Of a stretch of DNA of 64,000 nt, positions 56,980-64,000 are shown piece after piece. Under the pieces are notes generated by a model. That model saw nothing but the letters and a program-made list of their open reading frames with translations. It was not told the origin of the DNA and made no database searches. The stretch lies in NCBI GenBank assembly GCA_016709495.1, contig JADJMS010000046.1, positions 1 through 64,000 on the forward strand, written 5' to 3'. The DNA is from Candidatus Dechloromonas phosphorivorans (lineage in GTDB: Bacteria; Pseudomonadota; Gammaproteobacteria; Burkholderiales; Rhodocyclaceae). Made by a program: the position numbers and the translations under genes. How positions within the stretch are numbered: position 1 is the first letter of the stretch; each line of letters opens with the position of its first letter.

Positions 56980-57725
56980 CGCTGGTAACAGTAAAGCGGC
57001 CGGGCTGGGGTGCAGTCGACTTCGATTATCTGGGTCGGAACGACACCGGGTACCGGGAAGCTGTTGCTGATGAAGAGACTGCCGGGAAGCATTTCAGCTT
57101 CCACTTTATCCCATAGCCTGGCCATCGGGGCTGGCGAGAGGAAGGCGTAAACCACATCGTATTCGCCGAGTTTTGCTTGCCACAAATCATCCCAGCGCCA
57201 GCGAATGTTGGGCTGGCCAAGACTGAAGAAACGGCCGACCAGCCAGGTTAGCGGGGCGTTTTCGTAACCGGTGAAATGGCTTGCAGGGAGAGCGTCGGCA
57301 AGTGGTACGGTGGTGCTGCCGAGGCCGGCGCCGAGATCAAGGAAGCGGCTGTCACCACGTTCAGCCAGGAGTTCGGCGAGGGCGGCAACGGTTTCCTTAT
57401 TGGACAGATAGAGCGGCACCTGCCCGCTCAGCGCGCCGCGATAGACGAGCAATAACAGGATAAAGGCAGCGAGGAACCACATCGGGTCAATTGCCAGACT
57501 GTGAGTCAGCCAGATCAGGGGCATGAAAGCGCCATGAATGAGGCGCCACCACCATGGTTGGCGAGAAAGCGTGGCAAGGATCAGGGCAACGCCACCAATC
57601 GCCAGGCTGGTTTCCAGCCACGGCATGGCTTCAGCCGACCAGCCGAAATAAGGCCAGGCGATGGATAAGACAAGAATGACAGCGGCCCCTTGCAGGGCGA
57701 ACTGACGCAGCGGAGTCGTGGGCAT
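56976..57725 (-). CDS. Membrane-anchored class I SAM-dependent methyltransferase
   Basis: This is a 249-aa protein. About four N-terminal hydrophobic segments are followed by a Rossmann methyltransferase domain: SAM motif FLDLGAGLGSTTVPLA (about 128), GYENAPLTW acid and DVVYAFLSP. The family (DUF-type membrane methyltransferases) is poorly characterised. ATGA coupling to the downstream sensor kinase suggests they are co-produced. Confidence 0.82.
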   Translation of the reverse strand: MPTTPLRQFALQGAAVILVLSIAWPYFGWSAEAMPWLETSLAIGGVALILATLSRQPWWWRLIHGAFMPLIWLTHSLAIDPMWFLAAFILLLLVYRGALSGQVPLYLSNKETVAALAELLAERGDSRFLDLGAGLGSTTVPLADALPASHFTGYENAPLTWLVGRFFSLGQPNIRWRWDDLWQAKLGEYDVVYAFLSPAPMARLWDKVEAEMLPGSLFISNSFPVPGVVPTQIIEVDCTPARPLYCYQR

Positions 57726-57857
57726 CCGCTGATTTTAAGTCATCAAGGCCGTTCTGGATGATCATGCGCGAGATGTATTCAAACTGTCATCAACGTGAAA
57801 TCTGCCCTGAATACGATGGTAGAAAAAATTTCCTCACCTTAATTCAGAGAAACCGAC

Positions 57858-59291
57858 ATGTTCAAACGCCTAGCTCTTCCCATTTTAGTCAGCCTTGTAT
57901 TCATTGCGCCGGCCCAAGCCGGCGTGACGCTGATCGCCAGCGGTGCGCTCAATGGTACAAGCGATCTCTCCGGACTCAGCGGTGCGCTGGAAAACGGTGT
58001 TGCCGCCAATGTCCTGGGTGGTATGGGTTCAGGTTTGGCCTGGGCGGGTGGCAACACCTTCCTTGCTTTGCCTGATCGCGGTCCCAATGCCAGCAGTTAC
58101 GCGGGCGGTGGTGCAATCGATAACACCACGTCCTACATTGATCGTTTTCAAACCATTACATTGAACCTGACGCAGAGCCAGAGTGCGGGCAGTTTTTCTT
58201 ATGCCTTGAGCACAGCACTCAATCAGACGACCTTGCTATATAGCCCGAACGCCCTCAATTATGGCAGCACGGTCGGCCTGCCCAGTGCTGTGCCGGTTCA
58301 GAACACGGCAGAGCGCAATTACTTTACCGGGCGTTCCGACAACTTTGCTGCGGGTAACTCGCTGGCGGCGAATAACGCCCGCTTGGACCCTGAAGGAATT
58401 CGGGTTGCCAACGATGGCAAGAGCGTCTACGTTTCTGACGAATATGGTCCCTATGTACGCCAGTTTGACCGTGCAAGCGGTGCGCTGATCAAGACTTTTG
58501 CCCTGCCGGCCAATCTGGCTGTGAACAATCTCAGTAGTGCAGGGGCCACTGAAATTGCCGGCAATGCTACTGGTCGCGTTGCCAACAAGGGTATGGAAGG
58601 TTTGGCCATCACGCCGGATGGCAAGACGTTGGTCGGCTTCATGCAAAGCGCCTTGTTGCAGGATGGCGGCGATGGCGCCAAGGCCAATCGAATAGTGACT
58701 ATCGATATTGCCACCGGCGCGACCAAACAATTCGCCTATAACAATGTGATTGGTGGGAAGACTTACGGCAGCAGCGAAATATTGGCCCTCAACAGCCATC
58801 AGTTTCTGGTGCTGGAGCGTGACGGCAAGGGGCTGGGGGATGGCTCTGCGGCCAAGGTAAAACAGATCTGGGTAGTGGACCTGGCGGGCGCCCAGGATGT
58901 CAGCGGTTTGTCAGGCGAGGCAGCTTTGTTGGCCAAGGCACCGAGCAAAAAGCTGTTTCTTGATATCAAGTCGGCACTGAATTCGGTTGGAATTGCGGAT
59001 AAAGACATACCAGCCAAGCTGGAAGGCATGGCATTTGGTGAAGACATCACTGAAAACGGAGCCCTATTTCACACGCTGTATGTCGCCAACGACAATGACT
59101 TCAGCGATTTGGCCGGCGCCAATCAGTTCTTCGTCTTCAAGTTCTCTGATACTGATTTGAGCACGCTCAGTCTCGGCGCCTTTGAAAATCAGTCGATCAG
59201 TACGGTTTCCGAACCTGGAACTTACGCCATGCTGCTCGGTGCCCTGGGTTTGCTAGCCGGTTTTGGCCGCCGGAAGCAGAAAGACGCCTGA
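57858..59291 (+). CDS. Phytase-like esterase domain protein with PEP-CTERM signal
   Basis: This is a 477-aa exported protein with a signal peptide (LALPILVSLVFIAPAQA) and a beta-propeller of the esterase-like-activity-of-phytase family (LPDRGPNA, LDPEGIRVANDGKSVYVSDEYGPYVRQFD, GMEGLAITPDGKTLVG, LVLERDGKGLGDGS). A C-terminal SEPGTYAMLLGALGLLAGFGRRK PEP-CTERM sorting tail follows. It is probably a surface or matrix phosphoesterase sorted by exosortase. Second PEP-CTERM protein in the window. Confidence 0.9.
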   Translation: MFKRLALPILVSLVFIAPAQAGVTLIASGALNGTSDLSGLSGALENGVAANVLGGMGSGLAWAGGNTFLALPDRGPNASSYAGGGAIDNTTSYIDRFQTITLNLTQSQSAGSFSYALSTALNQTTLLYSPNALNYGSTVGLPSAVPVQNTAERNYFTGRSDNFAAGNSLAANNARLDPEGIRVANDGKSVYVSDEYGPYVRQFDRASGALIKTFALPANLAVNNLSSAGATEIAGNATGRVANKGMEGLAITPDGKTLVGFMQSALLQDGGDGAKANRIVTIDIATGATKQFAYNNVIGGKTYGSSEILALNSHQFLVLERDGKGLGDGSAAKVKQIWVVDLAGAQDVSGLSGEAALLAKAPSKKLFLDIKSALNSVGIADKDIPAKLEGMAFGEDITENGALFHTLYVANDNDFSDLAGANQFFVFKFSDTDLSTLSLGAFENQSISTVSEPGTYAMLLGALGLLAGFGRRKQKDA

Positions 59292-59337
59292 TCGCCAAAT
59301 TGCGCTTGCGGCCCATGAACTTGTGCGGCGGCCTGGC

Positions 59338-60720
59338 TCAGGGGAGGACTTTTCCGGGGTTGAGTAAATGGTGCGGGTCGAGCGCGGTTTTTATGGCGCG
59401 CATGACGTCGACCGCAACGTTGCCATGTTCCAGTGGCAAATATTTACGTTTGCCGAGGCCGATGCCGTGTTCGCCGGTGCAGGTGCCTTCCATGGCGATG
59501 GCACGCTCGACAACACGCTGGCTGATCCATGCCGCTTCGGCCATTTCCTTTTCATTGGCGGTGTCGACCAGCACAACAAGGTGGAAATTGCCGTCGCCGA
59601 CATGACCAAATAGCGCAATCGGGATGCTGACCTGGGCGATGTCTTCGTAGGTCGCGGCGATGCATTCGGCAAGGCGCGAAATGGGTACACAAACGTCAGT
59701 CGGGAAGCAGCGACACCCTGGTTTCAATTGCAGGCAGGCAAAATAGGCGTCGTGGCGTGCTTGCCATAGGCGGCTACGATCCTCTGGTCTTGCCGCCCAC
59801 TCGAAATGCGTGCCGCCGAGATCGTCAGCGATGGTTTGTACGGTTTCTGCCTGTTCGGCAACTGAGGCCGGGCTGCCGTGAAATTCGAAAAACAGGGTCG
59901 GCGCTTCAGCCAGCGTGGTCTTGCTGAATATGTTGATTGCCTTGAGCGAAAGTGCATCGAGCAATTCGATGCGCGCCACCGGCACGCCGAGCTGGATGGT
60001 CTGGATGACCGTCTGTACGGCTGAATCAATATCCGGAAAGGTGCACACGGCAGCCGAAATGGCCTCGGGAATCGGGTAGAGCTTGACCGTTAGCTCGGCC
60101 ATGATGCCGAGCGTGCCTTCCGAGCCAACCAGCAGGCGGGTCAGGTCGTAGCCAGCGGATGACTTGCGCGCCCGGCCACCGGTTTTCATGATCCGGCCAT
60201 CGGCCAGCACCGTCGTGGTCGCCATGACGTTGTCGCGCATCGTGCCGTAACGCACGGCATTGGTACCGGAGGCACGGGTCGCCGCCATGCCACCCAGTGT
60301 TGCATCGGCACCAGGGTCGATCGGGAAGAACAGGCCAGTGCCTTTGAGTGCATCGTTCAGTTGTTTACGCGTGACGCCGGCTTGCACTGTCGCATCGCCG
60401 TCCTCGGCATGGATGGCGACGATCTGGTTCATGCCGGAAAGGTCGAGGGAGATGCCACCTTTCGGCGCCAGCACATGGCCTTCCACCGAACTGCCAACGC
60501 CATAGGGAATAACCGGTACGCCGTGCGCTGCACAAAGTGTTACGGTCAACGCGATTTCTTCGATATTTTCTGCGAAAACCACTGCCGAAGGGAGCATCGG
60601 TTCATGTACCGATTCATCCCGGCCATGTTGCAGGCAGTTCGATTCACCTTGGGAGAAGCGCTGTCCAAATTGACTGCTGAGTTGTTCGATGAGTGTTTGG
60701 GGTAATGTCAATGTGGGCAT
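59338..60720 (-). CDS. FAD-linked oxidase, GlcD/D-lactate dehydrogenase type
   Basis: This is a 460-aa flavoprotein. The PP-loop FAD domain (VIPYGVGSSVEGHVLAPKGGISLDLSGM, DPGADATLGGMAATRASGTNAVRYG, LLVGSEGTLGIM) precedes the FAD-oxidase C domain (FGHVGDGNFHLVV, EGTCTGEHGIGLGKRKYLPLE). It oxidises a 2-hydroxy acid such as D-lactate or glycolate; lone enzymes of this class are usually D-lactate dehydrogenase (cytochrome/quinone). Its ATG overlaps the upstream PilZ-protein stop by one base. Two 12-mer copies lie in it. Confidence 0.9.
   Translation of the reverse strand: MPTLTLPQTLIEQLSSQFGQRFSQGESNCLQHGRDESVHEPMLPSAVVFAENIEEIALTVTLCAAHGVPVIPYGVGSSVEGHVLAPKGGISLDLSGMNQIVAIHAEDGDATVQAGVTRKQLNDALKGTGLFFPIDPGADATLGGMAATRASGTNAVRYGTMRDNVMATTTVLADGRIMKTGGRARKSSAGYDLTRLLVGSEGTLGIMAELTVKLYPIPEAISAAVCTFPDIDSAVQTVIQTIQLGVPVARIELLDALSLKAINIFSKTTLAEAPTLFFEFHGSPASVAEQAETVQTIADDLGGTHFEWAARPEDRSRLWQARHDAYFACLQLKPGCRCFPTDVCVPISRLAECIAATYEDIAQVSIPIALFGHVGDGNFHLVVLVDTANEKEMAEAAWISQRVVERAIAMEGTCTGEHGIGLGKRKYLPLEHGNVAVDVMRAIKTALDPHHLLNPGKVLP
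59407..59418 (-). repeat. Dispersed 12-mer motif, copy 11
   Basis: Reverse-strand GTTGCGGTCGAC, near the 3' end of the GlcD-type gene (NVAVDV). Confidence 0.8.
60539..60550 (+). repeat. Dispersed 12-mer motif, copy 12
   Basis: GTTACGGTCAAC, near the 5' end of the GlcD-type gene (ALTVTL on the opposite strand). Confidence 0.8.
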
Positions 60721-62024
60721 CAGGAAAGGAAGCGTGTTGCCTGGTCGAGGTCGGTATGAGTTTGGCCACTATAGAGCGCATTGACGAATTTGCGCCAGAT
60801 TAGGTCGGGTTCCCCTATGCGAAAGCCGAATAATCCTTCGCCGACGCGCTCCTGGTTTGACACCGCCTGCACCTGGAGATGGGAGATTTCTTCTTTGCCC
60901 AGTCGAATAACGGCGGTGAACCAGATACTCGGATCGATGGCAACGTGTGAGCGAGCCTGAAAGCCATAGCGTGACACTTCGCGGACTTCAACTGCGACTT
61001 CCTTGTGTTCGCTGTCGCTCTCCGGGTAATTGAGGCGGGCCGGGCATTTCACAGAAAAACGCTGGTGCCGCCGCATTTTTATGTCCTGCACTTGTTCAGG
61101 CAGGGGGGGCAAAACCTTGATGTAATCCGGCAGGTCATAAATTGAATGAAGCAGGGCCTTCTTGCGATCACTTAAACTGGCAAAAACCTTCGTGCGCTGG
61201 TTAAAAAAATGATCAATCAATGCCGGCGTCAAAACCGGATCATTGGTTGTGTAGAAGCGGCGGCGTGGTAACTCGATGTTGGGCAGTTTGACGTTCAGAA
61301 AATAATGATGCAAGTCACGATGCAGCGGCTTTCCTGAATAGTGCTGCCGGAAAATTTCAGGTGCGTGCTTGAGGTCTAGCGTCGCACCAATTGCGGGGGC
61401 GCCATTGACGAAGTCATAGTTGTCGACCATCGTGCTCGACAGGCGTTTAAAGAAAAGCAGCGATTCGTAAAGTTCAATATGGCGCGGGTTCACGGCAATG
61501 ACCAGATGCCGCGTATCGAAGAAGGTCGTGCAATACTCATACATGAACTTCATCAGGGGAAACAGAATGCTGCCACCGGTGCGACGAAAGCGCGGATGTA
61601 CAGCGAGCGCCGATACTTCGGCAATATTTCCCTGGCGTGCACGCAGGCCTGAAAGGTCAAAAATACGTTGCAAAGGAAAGCCTAATGCGCTTTCGCGAAT
61701 CAGGGAAAGGGTGCCGACGACTTTGCCATCGTATTTGGCGCAAAGTGTCGTGGTGGTTGGCAAGGCGTGATAGATCGTTACCCGCATCCCGGAGGGGTCT
61801 GGCGTCATGAAACCGCTGTCAACATAAGCATCGTGCAGCAGGCTGAGACAGGCTTCCAGCTCTTCGCGAGTCTCGGCAATTTTCAAAACGAGTTTTGAAT
61901 TTGGTGCCGGATCGCATTCAACAAAGGAGCGGTAAATGCCAAAACGCCGTCGTCTTGGTAACATAGCCAATGCTTTGCGCGCTGCTTTGTGAACCAGGTT
62001 GCGAAGTACCGTGACGATCTTCAT
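60720..62024 (-). CDS. GNAT/FeeM-like acyltransferase fused to PilZ domain
   Basis: This is a 434-aa protein. The N-terminal two thirds (about 45-300) resemble N-acyl amino acid synthase (FeeM-like)/acyl-homoserine-lactone-synthase GNATs: LVLKIAETREELEACLSLLHDAYVDSGFM, KYDGKVVGTLSLIRES, AEVSALAVHPRFRRTGG, FFKRLS. The C-terminus is a PilZ domain with the c-di-GMP signature RRHQRFSV and the downstream EVSRYGF (D/NxSxxG-like, first residue Glu). It suggests acyl-amino-acid synthesis controlled by c-di-GMP. No signal peptide. Its stop overlaps the GlcD start. Confidence 0.83.
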   Translation of the reverse strand: MKIVTVLRNLVHKAARKALAMLPRRRRFGIYRSFVECDPAPNSKLVLKIAETREELEACLSLLHDAYVDSGFMTPDPSGMRVTIYHALPTTTTLCAKYDGKVVGTLSLIRESALGFPLQRIFDLSGLRARQGNIAEVSALAVHPRFRRTGGSILFPLMKFMYEYCTTFFDTRHLVIAVNPRHIELYESLLFFKRLSSTMVDNYDFVNGAPAIGATLDLKHAPEIFRQHYSGKPLHRDLHHYFLNVKLPNIELPRRRFYTTNDPVLTPALIDHFFNQRTKVFASLSDRKKALLHSIYDLPDYIKVLPPLPEQVQDIKMRRHQRFSVKCPARLNYPESDSEHKEVAVEVREVSRYGFQARSHVAIDPSIWFTAVIRLGKEEISHLQVQAVSNQERVGEGLFGFRIGEPDLIWRKFVNALYSGQTHTDLDQATRFLS

Positions 62025-62147
62025 AGGCTAGCTCTTATGTGGTTCCCCATCGAATCATCATAACATTTGTTATTGACAGGTGGTTGTACCCTACGGACAA
62101 TCACCAAGTCGTTTTTAACTACCCCAATTTGTTCAGGAGAATCATCG

Positions 62148-63542
62148 ATGCAAGCCAAGCTTTCTGTAGTTGCTCTCTCCATTGCCGCAGTCTTCGCTCT
62201 CGGCGCCTGTGGCCAAAAAGAAGAACCGAAACCGGTTGCTGCGCCGGCCGCTCCGGCTGCTCCGGCGCCGAAGCCGGAAGTTACCGTCAAACTGGGTCAC
62301 GTTGCCCCGATGACCGGCCCGCAGGCTCACCTCGGCAAAGATAATGAAAATGGTGCCCGTCTGGCGATTGATGAACTCAATGCGCAAGGTCTGGAAATTG
62401 GCGGTGCCAAGGTCAAGTTCGAACTGATCGCTGAAGATGACCAGGCCGACCCGAAGCAAGGCACCATCGTCGCCCAGAAGCTGGTCGACGCCAAGGTTAA
62501 CGGCATCATCGGCCACCTGAATTCCGGTACGACGATTCCGGCTTCCAAGCTCTACTCTGATGCCGGCCTGCCACAGATTTCCGGTTCTGCAACCAACCCG
62601 ACCTACACACAGCAAGGCTTCAAGACGGCCTTCCGCGTCATGGCCAACGACGTTCAGCAAGGCAAGGCGCTGGGCGAGTTTGCCGCCAAGCAAGGCGCCA
62701 AGAGCGTCGCCATTGTTGATGACCGTACCGCTTACGGCCAGGGTCTGGCTGACGAGTTCAAGAAATCCGCTGAAGCGGCTGGCCTGAAAGTCGTCGCAAC
62801 CGAGTACACCAACGACAAGGCCACCGATTTCAAGGCCATTCTGACCAAGATCAAGTCGAAGAAAGATGACCTCGTCTTCTTCGGTGGCATGGACGCCCAG
62901 GGCGGCCCGATGGCCAAGCAGATGAAGGATCTCGGCATCAAGGCCAAGTTCCTCGGCGGCGATGGCGTTTGTACCCCGGAGTTCATGAAGCTGGGTGGCG
63001 AAGCGACTGAAGGCCAGTATTGTTCATTGCCGGGTATGCCGCTCGAAAAACTGGCCAAGGGGCCGGAATTCAAGGACAAGTTCGTCAAGAAGTTCAATGC
63101 TGAAATCCAGCTTTACTCCCCGTATGTTTACGATGCGGTGATGGTCATGGCCGATTCGATGAAGCGCGCCAATTCGGTTGATCCGGTCAAATACCTGGCG
63201 GAAGTTGGCAAGACCAGCTACGACGGTGTAACGGCCAAGATCTCCTTCGACGAATTTGGCGACCTCAAGGGCGGCGCAATTTCCATGTATCAGTACAAGG
63301 GCGGCAAGCTTGAGTACGTCGAGACAATCGGTGGCAGCCCGATGGATGCGGTCAAGGCTGAAGTGAAGGAAGCGGTTGCTGAAGTCAAGGATGCAGCGAA
63401 GGCTGTCGCTGGTGCCGCAACTGATGCCGCCAAGTCGGCTGCTGGTTCGGCAACGGAAGCTGGCAAGGAAGCCGTCAAGGCTGGCGCTGACGCAGTCAAG
63501 GGTGCTGCTGACGCAACCAAAGCTGCAGTCGAGAAGAAGTAA
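62148..63542 (+). CDS. Liv-type substrate-binding lipoprotein with Ala/Lys-rich C-terminal tail
   Basis: This is a 464-aa binding protein. The lipoprotein signal (VFALGACGQ) is followed by a Pro/Ala linker, the LivK fold (KLGHVAPMTGPQAHLGKDNENGARLAIDELN, GIIGHLNSGTTIPAS, VDDRTAYGQGLADEF, FFGGMDAQGGPMAKQMKD) and an extra tail of about 65 residues of repeated AxxAxKxA segments. The start at 62148 has AGGAGAATC. The receptor fold is normal for branched-chain amino acid uptake; the tail is not part of the family. A terminator separates it from the livH that follows. Confidence 0.9.
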   Translation: MQAKLSVVALSIAAVFALGACGQKEEPKPVAAPAAPAAPAPKPEVTVKLGHVAPMTGPQAHLGKDNENGARLAIDELNAQGLEIGGAKVKFELIAEDDQADPKQGTIVAQKLVDAKVNGIIGHLNSGTTIPASKLYSDAGLPQISGSATNPTYTQQGFKTAFRVMANDVQQGKALGEFAAKQGAKSVAIVDDRTAYGQGLADEFKKSAEAAGLKVVATEYTNDKATDFKAILTKIKSKKDDLVFFGGMDAQGGPMAKQMKDLGIKAKFLGGDGVCTPEFMKLGGEATEGQYCSLPGMPLEKLAKGPEFKDKFVKKFNAEIQLYSPYVYDAVMVMADSMKRANSVDPVKYLAEVGKTSYDGVTAKISFDEFGDLKGGAISMYQYKGGKLEYVETIGGSPMDAVKAEVKEAVAEVKDAAKAVAGAATDAAKSAAGSATEAGKEAVKAGADAVKGAADATKAAVEKK

Positions 63543-63558
63543 AGCCAATTATGGCTAA

Positions 63559-63586
63559 GGAAACGGCACCTTCGGGTGCCGTTTCC
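63559..63586 (+). terminator. Strong terminator/processing hairpin with UUCG loop
   Basis: A perfect 12-bp stem GGAAACGGCACC/GGTGCCGTTTCC capped by TTCG, 17 bp after the receptor stop. It has no T-run afterwards, so it may stabilise the receptor message or attenuate the downstream permease genes. Confidence 0.8.
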
Positions 63587-63590
63587 ACAT

Positions 63591-63602
63591 GTTGCGGTCG
63601 AC
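63591..63602 (+). repeat. Dispersed 12-mer motif, copy 13
   Basis: GTTGCGGTCGAC followed by TTACACAAA, in the short gap between the hairpin and the livH ATG (9 bp before it), where a Shine-Dalgarno would be expected but is not seen. Confidence 0.85.
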
Positions 63603-63611
63603 TTACACAAA

Positions 63612-64000
63612 ATGGATATTTTTCTACAACAAATCATCAACGGCCTGGTGCAGGGCAGCATCTACGCGCTCGTCGCGCTAGGTTACACGATGGTTTACGG
63701 CATCATGGGGCTGATCAATTTTGCCCATGGCGAAGTGGTCATGATCGGTACCTTGGTCACCATTTCGGTTGCGGGGTTCATGATCAAGGCCGGCATGCCG
63801 GTGATGCTGGCCGGGATGGCCGGGCTGACTGCTGCTGTTCTGGTTTGTATGGCATTGGGCTGGGGGCTGGAGCGAATCGCCTACCGACCATTGCGTAATG
63901 CGCCACGTTTGACGCCGCTGATTACAGCCATTGGCATGTCCATCGTGCTGCAAAACGTTGCGATGATTATCTGGGGGCGCAACTACCTGACTTTCCCGCC
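63612..64000 (+). CDS. livH: Liv-type ABC permease LivH, truncated by window end
   Basis: The first 129 codons of a LivH permease: IINGLVQGSIYALVALGYTMVYGIMGLINFAHGEVVMIGT, then RIAYRPLRNAPRLTPLITAIGMSIVLQ. This is the canonical family N-terminus and closer to classical LivH than the copy at 41223. It continues beyond the right edge. No ribosome site is visible between the 12-mer and the ATG. Confidence 0.92.
   Translation, partial: MDIFLQQIINGLVQGSIYALVALGYTMVYGIMGLINFAHGEVVMIGTLVTISVAGFMIKAGMPVMLAGMAGLTAAVLVCMALGWGLERIAYRPLRNAPRLTPLITAIGMSIVLQNVAMIIWGRNYLTFP

Noticed and set aside
62281..62292. GTTACCGTCAAA in the Liv receptor as another 12-mer copy
   Set aside because: It has two mismatches, including the central CGGTC; not counted.

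Overview
The window reads as chromosome of a betaproteobacterium, most likely of the Rhodocyclales (Dechloromonas/Azonexus/Azospira type). This is inferred from gene content: a PhaM-like PHB granule protein, fused isobutyryl-CoA mutase IcmF, PEP-CTERM exosortase substrates, NrfCD-type respiratory proteins, two Liv-type carboxylate/amino-acid uptake systems, and many Cache/GAF hybrid histidine kinases. No rRNA, tRNA, CRISPR array or transposase was recognised.

Layout. 1-4.9 kb: a frame-broken Cache-PAS hybrid kinase, a ClpX-like AAA+ ATPase and an AraC regulator. 5.0-8.3 kb: icmF and its terminator. 8.4-12.8 kb: a leftward electron-transfer operon (class I cytochrome c, TAT-exported 4Fe-4S protein, NrfD membrane protein, tetraheme cytochrome, unknown 143-aa protein, hemerythrin) with an upstream region rich in inverted repeats. 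13.6-23.4 kb: accessory-looking material, with a LuxR regulator, a vanadium-haloperoxidase/PAP2 protein, small orphan proteins, a decayed PHB-depolymerase-like gene beside an intact one, a PEP-CTERM protein, a spermidine-synthase-like enzyme and a cca remnant. 23.5-29.8 kb: a six-gene, mostly ATGA-coupled leftward operon of the ArsS radical-SAM/arsenosugar type. 29.9-37.1 kb: two large hybrid kinases, a FIST sensor and small basic proteins. 37.3-46.9 kb: a YkgJ-type protein, a Crp/Fnr regulator and a divergent uptake-activation operon (acyl-CoA synthetase, LivGHMKF, PaaK-like ligase). 47.4-52.7 kb: a periplasmic xanthine-dehydrogenase-family enzyme (IsoAB type) with XdhC and a MocA-like factor and a divergent AraC regulator. 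52.8-62.0 kb: AEC transporter, PhaM, a LuxR response regulator convergent with a sensor kinase, membrane methyltransferase, phytase-like PEP-CTERM protein, GlcD-type oxidase and a GNAT(FeeM-like)-PilZ fusion. 62.1-64.0 kb: a second Liv system (lipoprotein receptor with an Ala/Lys-rich tail, then a truncated LivH).

Two window-wide observations matter most. First, the 12-mer GTTRCGGTCRAC occurs 13 times on both strands, against about 0.03 expected by chance. It often has a short A-rich tract downstream and lies in unrelated genes and in intergenic DNA. It looks like an undescribed genome-wide DNA signal, such as an uptake or chromosome-organisation site. Second, about twenty otherwise good genes carry single-base indels, mostly one-base losses and often in homopolymers. 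This is more likely sequencing or assembly error than real decay, so 'pseudogene' calls here need care.
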